In this document: positions 51,201 through 63,649 of the stretch, piece by piece | How the letters are laid out: every line of letters begins with the position of its first letter | Position numbering within the stretch: the first letter of the stretch is position 1 | DNA from: Setophaga petechia | Lineage: Eukaryota > Chordata > Aves > Passeriformes > Parulidae | Direction of reading: 5' to 3' | Assembly: GCA_024362935.1 (NCBI GenBank) | Contig: JANCRA010000011.1 | Coordinates: 3,906,001 to 3,970,000, forward strand | Length of the DNA: 64,000 bases | The notes under the pieces: generated by a model | What the model saw: only the letters and a program-made list of their open reading frames with translations | Database searches by the model: none | What the model was told of the DNA's origin: nothing | Translations under genes and position numbers: made by a program

Positions 51201-51863
51201 GGACATAAGGGACAACTGTAGGGACAGTACAGCAGAATACAATGTTAAGAGACATGCCTAGGCTCCTGAGACTGTGCAGCATTTGTTCTATTTGTATTCA
51301 TTTTAAAATGGTTGCTGAGGGAATATGAGGTTTCCTGGGCCTGGTTCCTGAGATGGCTAAGGGATGCTGATGTGCCAGAGGTCCTGTGGCAGCCAGCTGT
51401 ACCAAGATAATGCCACATGCAGAACCAGGATCTTGGGTGCCTTAAGTATTTTTTCTGACAAAAACTTGGGCACTTCCAGCTCCTCAGATCAGCAACCTGG
51501 GCCTGACTGTCCAGTCAAACTGCTTTCTGCCTAGTCTCTATCTCAGGTGTAAATTCTGAAACATCCCCTTCTGAAACTCAGCCTGGTTCCTCAGAGGTTC
51601 CACAGAGTGCTTCCACCCTGTCCCATTGTTCTGCTCCATCTCACAATGGGATCCTACTCTTTCAACCATCCACATGAGCATTCTTACAGAGCATTCTTAC
51701 AGTTCTTACTCTCAAAGAGAATCTCTCTCAGCTCTGCTTGGACAAAGTAATTTGTCAGATCCAGGGGGCCTGGGAGAGGGGACACACTTGGGCAGAAGCC
51801 AGGAAGATCTTCTGCAGAGGGCTTCAGGGCACAAGTATACATAGGAATTTTGATACTGAAATT

Positions 51864-51920
51864 TGCAGTGGTAAGTAGAAACAATCACTCTCAAAAGTGT
51901 TCCTTATCAGCCAGCCATAG
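51864..51920 (+). repeat. 57-bp exact direct repeat, copy 2
   Basis: Second copy of the repeat at 51144-51200. The 663 bases between them have no LTR ends or LINE sequence that I recognise. The repeat includes TG|GTAAGT, which looks like a splice donor on the plus strand. Confidence 0.95.
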
Positions 51921-52837
51921 TAACTAGCAGAGTACAGCATTTGCTGGAAAGAATGAGGTGCCTAGCTACTGCCCTGCTTTTCGCTTCCTCACATTTTTCT
52001 GGTGATGTGGAATCTCAAAGCATTTCTAAAACACCTTTTAGAAACCAGCTCTTTTCAAATCCACAAAAACTCCAGTTCTGAGCATTATAAATGGCCATGC
52101 TAATTAAATGCAGCTAAAATAGTGAAAAGAGTTGCAGGGCAGACAAGATCAATGACAAAACACCCTGAGAGAGCACAGAAGGGGGAAAAGTAGTGTAGAA
52201 AGGTGATTTATGGTGATTCTCTGGTTGCTGAAGCAGAACCATTATTGAGAATCTTAAGGAGAAAGGAGCTTTAGGTTGGAAGATTGACGACTGAAAACCA
52301 TGGGGAAGTAATCCTTTCAGCACCAGCATGGCAGAGCTTCAGTTCTGGGAGGCAGGTCAATGTAGGTCAGCACTGGCTCTGGAAATGATAAGCTGGGGAA
52401 CCTCTCTGGTTGCTTTCTTACAACATGTTGCCTCCTCCTCACCCCCTCTTTGACAAAGGGAAGCCAGTGCATTTTGGTGTTGTCATTTCACATTCAGCTT
52501 CACAATCTAATTCCTAGCCAAAGGCTGCAGCCCTAGTCAGCCTAATGCAAGGGTAAAATAAATTGCTCCAACATGGTGATTCATACTTGAGCCTAAAGTT
52601 AGGAAGTTCTTAAATATAGGTAGCATTGGGATTTGACTCCTGTAAGGGGTCCTTTTGTCATCTTTTACCTTATATAAGCCACTATCACCTGTTAACATAA
52701 AGACATTTCAAGGTCTATCTTATACAAATATGCATTTGTGAGTTACTTTGTGGCCTCCAATAACTTAGTGGGGAAAAAAAGTGTGAATAGACTTTTATTA
52801 AAAGTGACATTGTTATACTTTCCTATATAAAGTTGTT

Positions 52838-52917
52838 CCTGGCCAGGGCAGGGGGGTGGAACCAGACAATATTTAAGGTCCGTTCCAACCCAAGCTGATC
52901 TATGAATCTATGACTGT
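52838..52917 (+). mobile_element. Short CR1 3' tail
   Basis: About 80 bases with GGAACCAGACAATATTTAAG, GTCCGTTCCAACCCAAGCTG and the repeated ATCTATGAATCTATGA octamers that end CR1. It is heavily 5' truncated. Confidence 0.85.
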
Positions 52918-55129
52918 ATAATCTGAAAACATTGTATGCAAAGCCTGTATCTCCATATTCTACACAATAATAATATTCCAGGCTGACCAGTAAACCCATT
53001 GCTATAGACGATGAGAATTGGAAAGAGTCAGCATGTTGATTTTTGAACCTTTTAAATTTCTTTTGGAATAATATAATTGCATATTTGAACAATTGTACTG
53101 TTATGTTTGGGCAGTTATTTTATGACCATCACAGGCTGTAATTAGACATAGTTGTCTCTCTTTAAAGATATCATTTTCTTTGTTTCAGGAGGTTTCAGAC
53201 AGCAGTTATTGCAATTGGATGGTGTTCCAATAGCCAGTCTCAAGGAAACTCCTACGATGAGTCACACCATCGGCAAAACATGTCAAGTGTGGTGCTATAA
53301 CGTCACATAACAGCAAGTCAGTGTCTTTTGCTAATGTTTTAATGACAACCATCTCAAGTAGTCCAGGTTTTCAAAAAGTGTTTCTTATTCACACATAATG
53401 ATCTGGGTTGCAAAAACACCCTTGGAGGATAAAGCTAACAAAATAAGCAGCAAGTTATTACAAACTCCTTAGCTTAATTTTATTGTGTAGAAAATAGCAG
53501 TTTTCTTGCATGAGAACTCTGCTGTTGCCTGCAAAGTTTCCCTGTGGCCCTGCAGCTTCCACATTGCTCCAGTCAAAGGGGTCAATCAGACAGTTGCTGC
53601 ATTTTCACTGTTGCTGACCTGTGCACCTCTCTGTATTTCACAATTTAGCTTTATTCAAAGAGTTACGTATAGCTGCAAAGCATTAGTCACTAATCTAACA
53701 CCATTTGGATGTAACGTATTAATCATTAATCTCATTAACCCTTTACATGCTGGATTTGCATTCTCATTTCCTTTTCTTGATAGCAAAATAATGTTTGGAA
53801 GCAAAATGCAAGCTCACTTTTTTCCTCTGTTTCAGAGAAGCATTTCAGAAGTCTCCTGATGTGCTGCTTTCCCTCAGAGAGTAAAGCAAACCTGCCCAGC
53901 TCAGTGAGCTACTGCACTGCTCCTTGCTCACTGACTAATGCAGTTACACCAGAAGGAGGTTTAAAATAATTTCGTTAGTATTTGGAGCATGAGGTTTGTC
54001 TTCAGCCAGACCTCAGACTGTGCTTTCCACAGCATTTGGATCACTGAAATACCCTTATATAAGCCTAATTGGCACAATTAGAAGAATGACTCTTTGCAGA
54101 TGTGTGTTGCTGTAGCAACCTGGGGGGAGGGCAGCCAAAGTGCCCTCCATATTTAGCAAAATAATATTAATCATAATAGATAGATGCACTTTATCCTTTT
54201 GGTAAGGCACTTGCTCAGGAGGTAAGTGCCTTAACATGTCCCAACAAGGATCACTGTAATAGAGTTTAAGTAATTTGATGCCAAGCTAAAATTCTCTCAG
54301 TAGTAACCAAAATTACAGTGAGACAGAAACATAGTCAAATGTTGATCAAATCTTTCAGAATACAGGCAGAAGGCTTAGCTGTTCAATGCTTTGATTCCAC
54401 TGCTGTGGGAGCACTGGGGGAAGAAAACCACCAGAGGCATCCATGGTGGCAGGAAGAGGTCTGTGTTGCTGAGCTCATCTCAAGTCTTCCTGCAGAAGAC
54501 CCCAGAGATTCAGTGGGAGTACTCTTGAAACCCACCACCTGCCACCTCCTCTGTGTGAGAGGGACTCCATGTTGCTGGCAGTGGATGTGGATATGTATAA
54601 AAGTGTCAGTGGTGCTGGCAGCACAGTGAAACCATGGCAGATCTCCTGCTTCTCATGTGGAAAGAATGGGAACAGCTGCTTTCCAGAGTGGATCCAAATG
54701 GTTTGTTCCTGACTCTGCCTTGCCTGTCCCAGTAAAATTGCACATCTCATCCAAGCATCAGAGTCTCTTTGAAGTGTCAAAGGGACTATGTGAATTACCT
54801 AAGACTCGCGACTTAGGACTTGTTTTCATAAACTCTTTTGATTTGAAGCTTATGATAAGTCTGGTATGATTGTTTGCTCATAGTTATTAATTTAACACAG
54901 TTTTAAATTTTGTCTGTATGTCTTTGCACCTTGAACAGTCACATTGTGTTGCTACAGAGTACAAGAAAAACCTGAACTCAGCTCTGACTGGGACTGAATA
55001 ATGGGATTTCCATTTCTAAGATGAAGAAGCAAGTGACTAACATGAATAAACAAGCAAGTCTGAAAAAAAACCAAACATTCATCTTGTGGATGAACATGGA
55101 AAATAGAGATTAAAAGGTATCTCAAGAAA
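52918..55129. other. Intergenic; one possible orphan exon
   Basis: Unique sequence. At 53,189 a good acceptor (TTTCTTTGTTTCAG) is followed by two overlapping frames that stay open for 37-40 codons, but no clear donor follows and I recognise no protein. Confidence 0.4.
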
Positions 55130-55760
55130 TTATCTATACCATCCCACTCTTTACAGATGGATAAATTTTATCTCTGTCATTACTGACTAAGTTTTATCTG
55201 ATCTCTTTTAAAAAGATTTACAATCCCCAGGCAGTTTTGCCTAATGCATCACTAGCCTTATTTTTAGAACGTTTTTCCTAATGTCTAATCAAAGCCTATT
55301 TCTGCTGCAATGGAATGTCTTATAATCTGTAATATCTTTATTTTTGAAGACTGCTCTCACATTTCTGTTAGGTTTCTCTTCAATAGAACAAGCACCCCTG
55401 TTTGTCCAGTCTTCCCATGTAATTTTTGTTTTTCTAGAACTCTGATTGTACACATTGGTCTCCTCTGTAGCTTGATGAATGTTTTATCTCTCCCAAGCAT
55501 GGTTGCCCAAGCCAGGCTTGCCGAGTTCCCACTGATCTTTGCCAGTACTGGGGAAAGTGGAAGAATCACTTCATGTGCTTTATTGCCTCTATTTATATTT
55601 GTACCTCTCACTATGTAGTTTGCTTTCTTTGATAGAGTATGCAACATCCAGAATATTTCATCAGGGCTGCTCCCTACTCATTTGCTCTGTGTTTTTTGCA
55701 GAGGATTATTCTTGATCAGACATAAAATACTGGATTTCCTTGTCTTAAATAACCTCTTAT
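55130..55760 (-). mobile_element. Ancient CR1/L3-type LINE relic
   Basis: Heavily diverged reverse-oriented LINE 3' sequence. It shows the order of blocks seen in antisense CR1: TTTTTCCTAATGTCTAATC, then TTTGTCCAGTCTTCCCATG, then GGTCTCCTCTGTAGCTTGAT. Divergence is far greater than in the other copies in the window. The boundaries are approximate. Confidence 0.5.
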
Positions 55761-56754
55761 TTTTTTCAGCTATGTAGTTAACTGGTGTGAAATTGCTTGG
55801 TTGAGTGCTAAGCTTATATTTCTTCCATCTTACTTTCAAATTTTTTTAAACTTTATCATGCTGGTTTATGCCTGGGATCTATAAATCTCCAACTTTGCTC
55901 CATTTATAGTCCCAGTGCCCAGGTACATTATGTTCATGTGCAGCCTTCCCTTGCCCTGTTCCAGGTACGGTGTTATGATTATAGCTGTTTGACCTGTTGC
56001 ACCATTGGAAGTTCAGCTTGTCCTGATAATAGTGCAGTTATGTTTACTGTCCTTGCAGCTCTGGCCATTACATCTCATTACACCATTTTAATAACTCAAA
56101 CACTGACATTTGAGTGATATTACATTCCAAAATTCAGATCTAGAGAAAAAGTGTTCTTTCAACTTCAGAGTCTTTTATTTATCTGTTCTCTTGAACTGCC
56201 TGTTTTCTCAAAACACATTCCACATTCTGTCACAACCACTCATTGTGTTTTTCCAAAAACCCTGGAAGACACTGTAAGGCCCTGCTTCAGCCAGAAATTT
56301 TTTCATAAAAAACTATTTCTTACACTTCAGCACTTTCACTACAGCAGGATGAAAGTGTATCTTTAAAATATGTTTGGTATAATGCCTTGAAGCACTGGCA
56401 TAGGTGAGACAAATAGTTTGTATTACGTCAGCTGTTGGGGCTGAGCCCTGAGAAATACCAGGTGCTAGGAAGGCATCATTTCAAGTTGTCACATGCTGTC
56501 ATACTGTCACTCATGTTTTGGTGTATTTGTTTAAGAATTGAATACTAACTTTCTCTATGTTTTGGACCTCACACCTGCTGAATTGTCAGCTGGAAGAATA
56601 TCCCAGGAGCAGCTCTACTTCACCTTACCCAAGAACCTTTCCAGCAACTTACAGCCATTTGAAAAGTTCTTAGGCAGCCTAGAGTAGAAAGGGTTAAGTG
56701 CAAACACCTCTCTTGCATCATCCCAGTGGAGTGCCTGGCTGCCTGACCACATCC

Positions 56755-56865
56755 TACACAAGAGGAACTCAGGCAGAGTTACATGGTCTGCCCAAAGCCA
56801 CGCAACAGGTTCACAACTAAATCTGGAGCTACAGCCCTCTCACTGCAATGGCTGCACAACATGAC
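56755..56865 (+). mobile_element. MIR-like ancient tRNA-derived SINE
   Basis: The core AGTTACATGGTCTGCCCAAA, then GCCACGCAACAGGTTC and AAATCTGGAGCTACAGCCCT, resembles the MIR consensus block of a short run of AAG-TGACTTGCCCAAGGTCAC type followed by the TGGAACCCAGG-like part. Such elements predate amniotes. It is divergent, and a chance match cannot be excluded. Confidence 0.5.
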
Positions 56866-59800
56866 CTTGCTAGCAAGTTTTACTGAAACCTTTGCTGTCA
56901 CCTGGGGAGTTATATTGTTATGTAAGGAAGCTAAACCTATCTGTGAACATTACCATTTCCAAGCTGGAAGGGCACGTGGAAGGGACAATCTGTCCCTTGC
57001 CTGAAGGCTTCATTAGCACAAATCTTGAAGAGACTAAGACCTCATAAATTCATTATTATCCAGGACCGATTTGAAATGCTAACTGAAAAAAATAGTTGTA
57101 ATACCAGATCCTGAGCTGCAGAGATTCAGTAGGCAAGGAAGATGCTCACACCTGGCTCCTGAGAAATGCTTAACCCCCGCAGACAAGACCTCCTGTGTTA
57201 TTTATTCATTCAGACACACTCAGCTGGCACAGAGTGCTGGTGTTTTTGTGTGTGAGCTACAGAAACATGCATATATGCTGTAATGCACTGCATAAATAGA
57301 TTATGAAATACACAAAGACATATATATTTGTATATATCCCATGTTAAAATGGAATTGGAATGTGCAAGCTAAGGACACTGTGAAGTATTGACTGCTTTGT
57401 TACAAATGTAGTGCCTGAGATCTGGGTGCAGGAAAGTTCATGTCTTTTTTATGTGCCATGATCACCTCAGCCTCCATTGCAATAGACATTATTTTCTCTG
57501 CTCTCGGAAGCCTTTGGCCTTTTTTTTTTTAAATTGGGACTGGTCTGAACTATGATGAGGAACATTTGGCTCAGTATTTGTAAGAAGCATCTATGGCTGA
57601 AAAGAATAACAATGCAGAATTATGGTGTGTGGCTTTGTACCCTGAAAAGACTCAGAAATCTTTCAAAAATAATGGTAATTACACTTAGATGTAATCTTAT
57701 AGTTGAACTCCAAGCACATCTAAGCATATGATATGATTCATATTACTTGGTGCTAAACTGATGTTGCTAATTCTTTTGTAACTTGTCACAACAGAACAAA
57801 GATAGTGAGCTCTATTTTAGGAAGCATATGAATCAGTGGGAGAGCCAAAAGGAAACAAATGGATCACTGGTGAGACTAAAAATGCCTCAGAGATGTGAGC
57901 AGTGTGTCTGCTGACTCTGAGGTTGTGCAGAAAAAATTCAAGGAAGGGTTTTAAGCATGGCTAGCCACACAAAAAACCCACATTTTGAGCTGACAACTTA
58001 AGGAGGAAGTGAACTTGTACACTGTCCATCCTTCCTATGTGATTTAAACAAAAGAAATAATACAGACAGACACTGCTTATTTTCTCACTGAACATTATCT
58101 GACAGTCTTTAAAAGGTAAATCCAGCTGAGTGAAATAAATTATATGACCAAGGAAAGTTCCTCCAAAACAACCTGTATTAACTGATAAAGCAGACTTGCC
58201 TATACATTGACTGTGGAGTGCTGATCATCCTAACATCACCACTGAAATGAAGAACAAAAAAAAATGAAGGGTTAATAACCATGGTAATAACCCATCAACA
58301 TCTGAAGCGTGCAAGAATTTAATAAATGTAACAAATGCATGTTCAATGCCACAGTCAAAAATTCACAGGTCATTTCCCCTTTGGATGTTAAGAACACTTT
58401 GCTTGGCTGTGTTAGGTGGGAGGTTTGGTTCTGGAAAGCCTCTCTAATCACATGGCAAAGAAGAGAACAGTAGAAGAGTATTCCTGGCTGTACCCAGAGG
58501 TACAATAGAGTCTTTTATTACTGAGTGCTGAAGGAGAGGACAGGTTCAGGCAAGAATAGTGAAAATGCACTGGACTTCTTGTACAAGAGACAAATATGAG
58601 AGAGGACAGACAATCCCAATGGAAAATATTTGATGAATGCCTCTGGGCTCAGGAGAGAAATCATTCCCATAATGACAAGAAGAGGCATCTGGATCTGGCT
58701 CTCTGCTGGCTGCCGTTGTGGTACAGCACTCCCTACTGTGATGCCCAACATGCTTTAGCCCAAGCTAACAATTCAAATGCTGCCACTGAGGGTGCTCTAG
58801 AAAAAAACAGTTATTCAGACCACTGAAATCTGTACTGACTTCTGAGAGGATTTTTATTTTGACAAGAAGAAAAGTGCAGCTAAAGCTTACCATTATTTTT
58901 TCAGTCTGGCTATGATTTATAATGGCTTCCTGCCAATGGCAATTTGAAGGCAGAGTTGTACCTGGTTTTTCTCTCAAACAATACAAAAAGCAGGATTTGT
59001 GTTTTGACAGTTTTGAAGGAAAATGAGTTTTTTCCTAAAATGCACTGTGCTGAAAAGGGCAACAGATTGCCTTAAAACAGATTGTGTTAAGATAATAGTT
59101 ATTCTGAAAATGGAATCCCTCAACTTTTTCAGTCTGTCTTAGAGGATCATATCCAGTAATTTCTGCCTCCTTGATCTTGCTCAGCCAAATCATGAGTGTT
59201 CTAGTCATGTCTAAATTGGATTCTTGAATTTGCTGAATTCATGCTGTAGAAATACAGTAACAGGTCTCTAACACCTGTTTTGCATAAAAGTCTGGAAAGG
59301 CCTGCTTTCACTCAAATTGTAATTTGATGTTTGGGAAAATAGCTTTAGAAACTTGTGACTTAGAGCAGAAACAATCAATCTATCATCTTGAAGCCAATGT
59401 TGCAGAAATCTTTGCACTAAATAAAGTCAGAGGAAGAAGAGCAGTAAAGTCAGTGCCTGTTTTAGTTGAGACTGATGTTTAAATCTCGAAGTCCACTTCA
59501 AAAATGGGACTGACATTTGTACAAGCATACAAATGTCAGACTGTGCTTTTTTAGGCTTGGATCTGTTTAGACTGTTCATGCGTTAAACAGCAGGTTTGAA
59601 GTGTTTGTACCTAAATTTGGACAGAAGAGTTTGGGCTCTTTTGAACAGTAGCTAGTATCTTCTCCATAGGAAAAACAAATAAAAAATCCAAACCAACACA
59701 ACAGTATTTCATTGTGGTTAATCATAAACTTGAGATATTTTTTAAATTAGAAACCTTGGCTGTTTCTGCATAATGCATTCAGTAGGACAGATCAGGATCT

Positions 59801-62579
59801 ATCTGACAGCTGTGATCTTGCAGTATCACACAGAATCTCTTCCCATACAGCAAAGGACTTTCTGCTACAGCCAGATGGAAGCTACAGGGCAAAAGGTTTT
59901 AGAGTTCGTCTTAACCAGGGTTAAGTTCAGGACATCAGTTTATAACTTACCATTAAACAGAAACTTCCATTTTGGTAGCTGAGCTACACTGATGTTAAAA
60001 AAATGGCACACATCAGCAAAGGTGACTGGTGTGGAGGTTCCTGTACTGGTATGCCAGGTTTTTTCTGTGTGGGAACAATGGGTGTGTTTATGTAAATCAG
60101 AGTGATATCAAGCTGTTTTTTACACATTGTTTGGAAAGAATTCTTATTTATCTTTGTCTGGAGGATATATCTTGTCCAAAGTTTAGAGGGAGATTATTTT
60201 TTTAACATGTGCAAGCTCTGTTTGGTGTGTTTCTCCCTCCTGTTACTCACTATTTCTAATGCAGAGACAGATCTGCATTCTCACATATCCCTGAAACAGG
60301 CACGGCTGCGGAGCAGGGCCTCTCCAAGAGGCACAACACATGGCAGTGCTTTGTTGTAGGCTCAATGCACTCATTGTAACTCACAGGTCCTGTGGTAGGA
60401 AGGTCACTCTCTACTCCATGGCTAGACACATATTGTGCCTGCTAAATGCTGCTGTAGTATTTCATCGCAGTGGGAACCCAGACAATAGGTCATGCCTTGC
60501 ATTAATGCGCAGGATCTTGAAAAATCAATACAATTCAAATCACAGGGGACTGCTGCCCAGCCATTTACTGTTCCCAGCACACACAGAGCAGCAATGGCTG
60601 TGCCATTAAGCTGCCACTGAGCACACAGAAAGTACAGCATGCTTGCTGCTAACTCATACCAATAAATCCAGAATCATGCATGGGCACGTGCTACTGCAAA
60701 TATGAATGGTTCCCTTCCTCCAGACATCTCTTCAAAATATTTTTTCTAATACGAATATAAACATCAAATTCCTCAAAGGAAGGCCAGTTTCTGAGTAAAT
60801 TTTTGTGTCCAAGCAACTGTATCTCTTTTGCTGAGGGCCTGCTCTAACAACCATTAGAATCAATAGAAAGGCTAATTGATTTGAAAGGCTTTGGATGAAG
60901 CACCTAAGGCCACAACCTGCACTACTGCAACCACCAGAAAATTTATTGTTGACCTCGGTGAGTGCAGGATGAAATACCTGAGCTCTTGCTCAGCAGGTAT
61001 TTGAGTCCACACACACAAATAATTTCATTATAAACCATTCATATGCTTAAGTACTTGTCAGACATGGAACAAAAGTGTGATGGTTGCCAGGCTGAGAAAG
61101 AGAGTAGCTTTCAGAACTGCCTTTCTCCTGCCAACAGCAATGATATTAGAGAGAACGAATAAGCAAGTTCATTGTTTCCACCATTTTGTTACAATAGAGA
61201 ATTAAGAAATAAGTGAAATGAAAATGGAAGAATTTGAGACCAACACTACAGGAAGAAGAGAGCTTCTATTCCTTCAATTACTTCTCAGGGGACTTTCAAA
61301 AATATAAACAGTGACTTTTTATCTTCATTAGGAGTCTGTGTCTCAAATAAAACCCAAGCTTTCCTAGGGCTTGCCTACACTGGAAAAATACATTATGTTA
61401 ATTGATTAACATTTAATGCTTAATATAACAGTCAGTACAAAGAAAGACTAAGGCTTTGACATTTTTTGTTGTTGTTGACCCAAGGTAACCCAGCTGCCAA
61501 ACATGACAGTTCTTGTCTACACTAAGTGGTTTGTATCACCTTAATGAACGTGTTCTAACACAATGTAATTTTGCAATACAGATTAGTCCTTTGGGGCATT
61601 TATTCTGTACATTTAATTTTCTGTCTCGCCTATCTTGAATTTGCAGATATGTACTGCTTCTCCCCTCCCCCTTCCTGAAGCCACTATCATTGAAAATTGA
61701 AGAGACTTTGTAAGCATTCTCATTTCTTGCTCAACTCATAAACTGAAACTCAATCAAATTTACTATTTGTTTATGTCCCTTGATAGTGCTGATGTTATAA
61801 TAATAAAGTTGATCTTTTAATTCAGGAACTGCTAGTTCCACATGAAAAAGTATCATCAAATGCTAGCTAATTGAAGCTTTTGCAAAAATATTGCAGATTG
61901 TACAGCAGGGCAGTCTCTTGGTCAATTCACACAACCTATTCTCAGCCACAGGAAGGCACTTGGCAGCATTTTTCCAAAGTCTACTTTATTTTGTTTTACA
62001 TAGAGAAGCTTTGTCCTTACCAGAAAATGAAGGGGAAAAAAAAAAGAAAGCAAAAAAGTAGACAAAAACGATATCATTAAACACTGAGGTTAAAAGATCA
62101 AGTTTATCTGGACTCTAGCAACCGACACACTTGTGCTGCACACAGTATTTTATTACAAAATGCTATTATTTTGTAATAAACCAAGTTCCACAGCATAACT
62201 GAAACTATGAAATATTCTAAATTGGTAGGACATGTTGCAGGTAAAATGCTGTTTGCCAACATATCACTGATTTATTTCAGCATCTTCTGAAGGACACAGA
62301 TCTTTGCCCATCCAGCACTCACTGCAGTCTGAAGTGACTAATAACTTTCTGATATATCTAGTTATATTAAGTGGCTGAAGGTGTGCAGCACAACCACACC
62401 AGCTGTCCTGGACTGTAATTTCATTGTCTGGAAATTCCTTTCTGAGAAAAGAGCAGCTAAAACGAGAAGTGTTACATTTACATTCATTGCCTCTTCTATC
62501 TTTTTCCTAAAAAGATGGAGTCAGTGATCTAGTGCATGAGTTCTCTAGGGCTTTACAGCCCAGCTAAGGTGCTTCAGCC
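56866..62579. other. Intergenic, upstream of presumed TP53INP1
   Basis: AT-rich unique DNA. Two small perfect palindromes are present: 59510-59521 with 59528-59539 (12-bp arms, 6-base loop) and 62149-62160 with 62169-62180 (12-bp arms, 8-base loop). No gene is recognised. Confidence 0.5.
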
Positions 62580-63152
62580 TAATAACTGTTGAGAGATGTA
62601 ATTCTTCTCCTATACTCTGCTCCCCTAAGACCCCACTTGGAGTCCTGGATCTAATCCTCAGGAAGGACATGGACCTCAGTACAAGAGAGAGATGAAGTTC
62701 CTGGAGCAGGCCTAGCAGAAAGCTACAAAGTTGGTCAAGGGACTGGAGCATCTTTCTTATTAAGAAAGGCTGAGAGTTGGGCTGTTCAGCCCCAAGAGGA
62801 GGCACCTGAGAGGGATCCTCACCAATGCTCATCAGTCTCTGAAGGGAGGGTGACAAAAGGATGGGGCAGGTTCTTCATGGTGGTGCCAAACCAAAGGACA
62901 AGAGGCAATGGGCAGAAATTGATGCACAGAAGTTCCACCTGAATATGAGGAAAATCTTCTTTACTCTGTGGTTGACTAAGCATGGGAACAGGTTGCCCAG
63001 AGAGGCCGTGGAGTCTCCGTCACTGGAGATATTCAGGAACTCTCTGGACACAGTCCTGTGCCATGTGCTCTGGGATGGCCCTGCTTGAGCAGGGAGATGG
63101 GACCAGATGAGCCCCTGTGCTCCCTTCCAACCTCACCTGTTCTGTGATTCTG
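62580..63152 (+). mobile_element. CR1 LINE fragment
   Basis: Sense CR1 with GACCCCACTTGGAGTCCTGG, AGGAAGGACATGGACCT, AACAGGTTGCCCAGAGAGGC and CTGTTCTGTGATTCTGTGA at the 3' end. It is about 570 bases with a complete 3' terminus. Confidence 0.93.
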
Positions 63153-63382
63153 TGACCTGTTGGAGCAAGTTCAGAGGAGTGACACCAAGATGATTGGAGG
63201 ATCACCTCTCGTGCGAAGAAATACTGAGAGAGTTGGGATTGTTTAGCCGTGAGAAGGCTTCAGGGAGACCATAAAGTTTTCCACGGTGAGGGTGGAGAGG
63301 CACTGGAAGAGGTTTCCCAGAGGAGCTGTGGCTGCCCCATCCCTGGGAGCGCTCAAGGCCCGGTTGTACGGGGCTGTGGGCG
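63153..63382 (+). mobile_element. Second CR1 fragment, 3' truncated, abutting the CpG island
   Basis: It starts at an internal CR1 position (TTGGAGCAAGTTCAGAGGAG) right after the tail of the preceding copy. It continues through GAGAGAGTTGGGATTGTTTAG and AGCTGTGGCTGCCCCATCCC to GTTGTACGGGGCTGTGGGC. The normal 3' end (the ACCATTCTATGATT-type tail) is missing and GC-rich promoter sequence follows at once. Confidence 0.9.
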
Positions 63383-63505
63383 GACGGGGTCCGGTAACGC
63401 CGCCACGGCCCCGCTCCTGCCCGCCCGATCCGCCCCAAGCCGCGGGGCGGGGCGAGGGGCGGAGCGGAGCCGCCGGGCCCCGCCCCCTGCGCTCCCCGCC
63501 CGCCC

Positions 63506-63513
63506 GTCACGTG
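63506..63513 (+). promoter_or_regulatory. E-box GTCACGTG
   Basis: CACGTG at 63508-63513 with GT before it matches eight of the ten bases of the CLEAR motif bound by TFEB-type factors. It also suits USF and MYC/MAX. It lies about 30 bases before the CCAAT box. Confidence 0.55.
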
Positions 63514-63589
63514 CGTTAGCGACAGGCGGCGGCGGCGCCCATTGGCGGAGGGGCGGGGGGGCGTGGCCGGCGGCCGGTCCTTCAGCGGC

Positions 63590-63649
63590 GCCGGGCCCTG
63601 ACAACAAAGGGCTCCGCGGAGGCGGCGGGGCTGGGGCAGCGCGGTGCGG
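63590..63649 (+). other. TP53INP1: Probable non-coding first exon, presumed TP53INP1
   Basis: The 3' edge is set by GGTGCGG|GTGAGT, with the intron starting at 63650. The 5' edge is uncertain and placed roughly 50 bases after the CCAAT and GC boxes. There is no ATG in this segment, consistent with an untranslated first exon as in human. The gene assignment is by synteny only. Confidence 0.45.
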
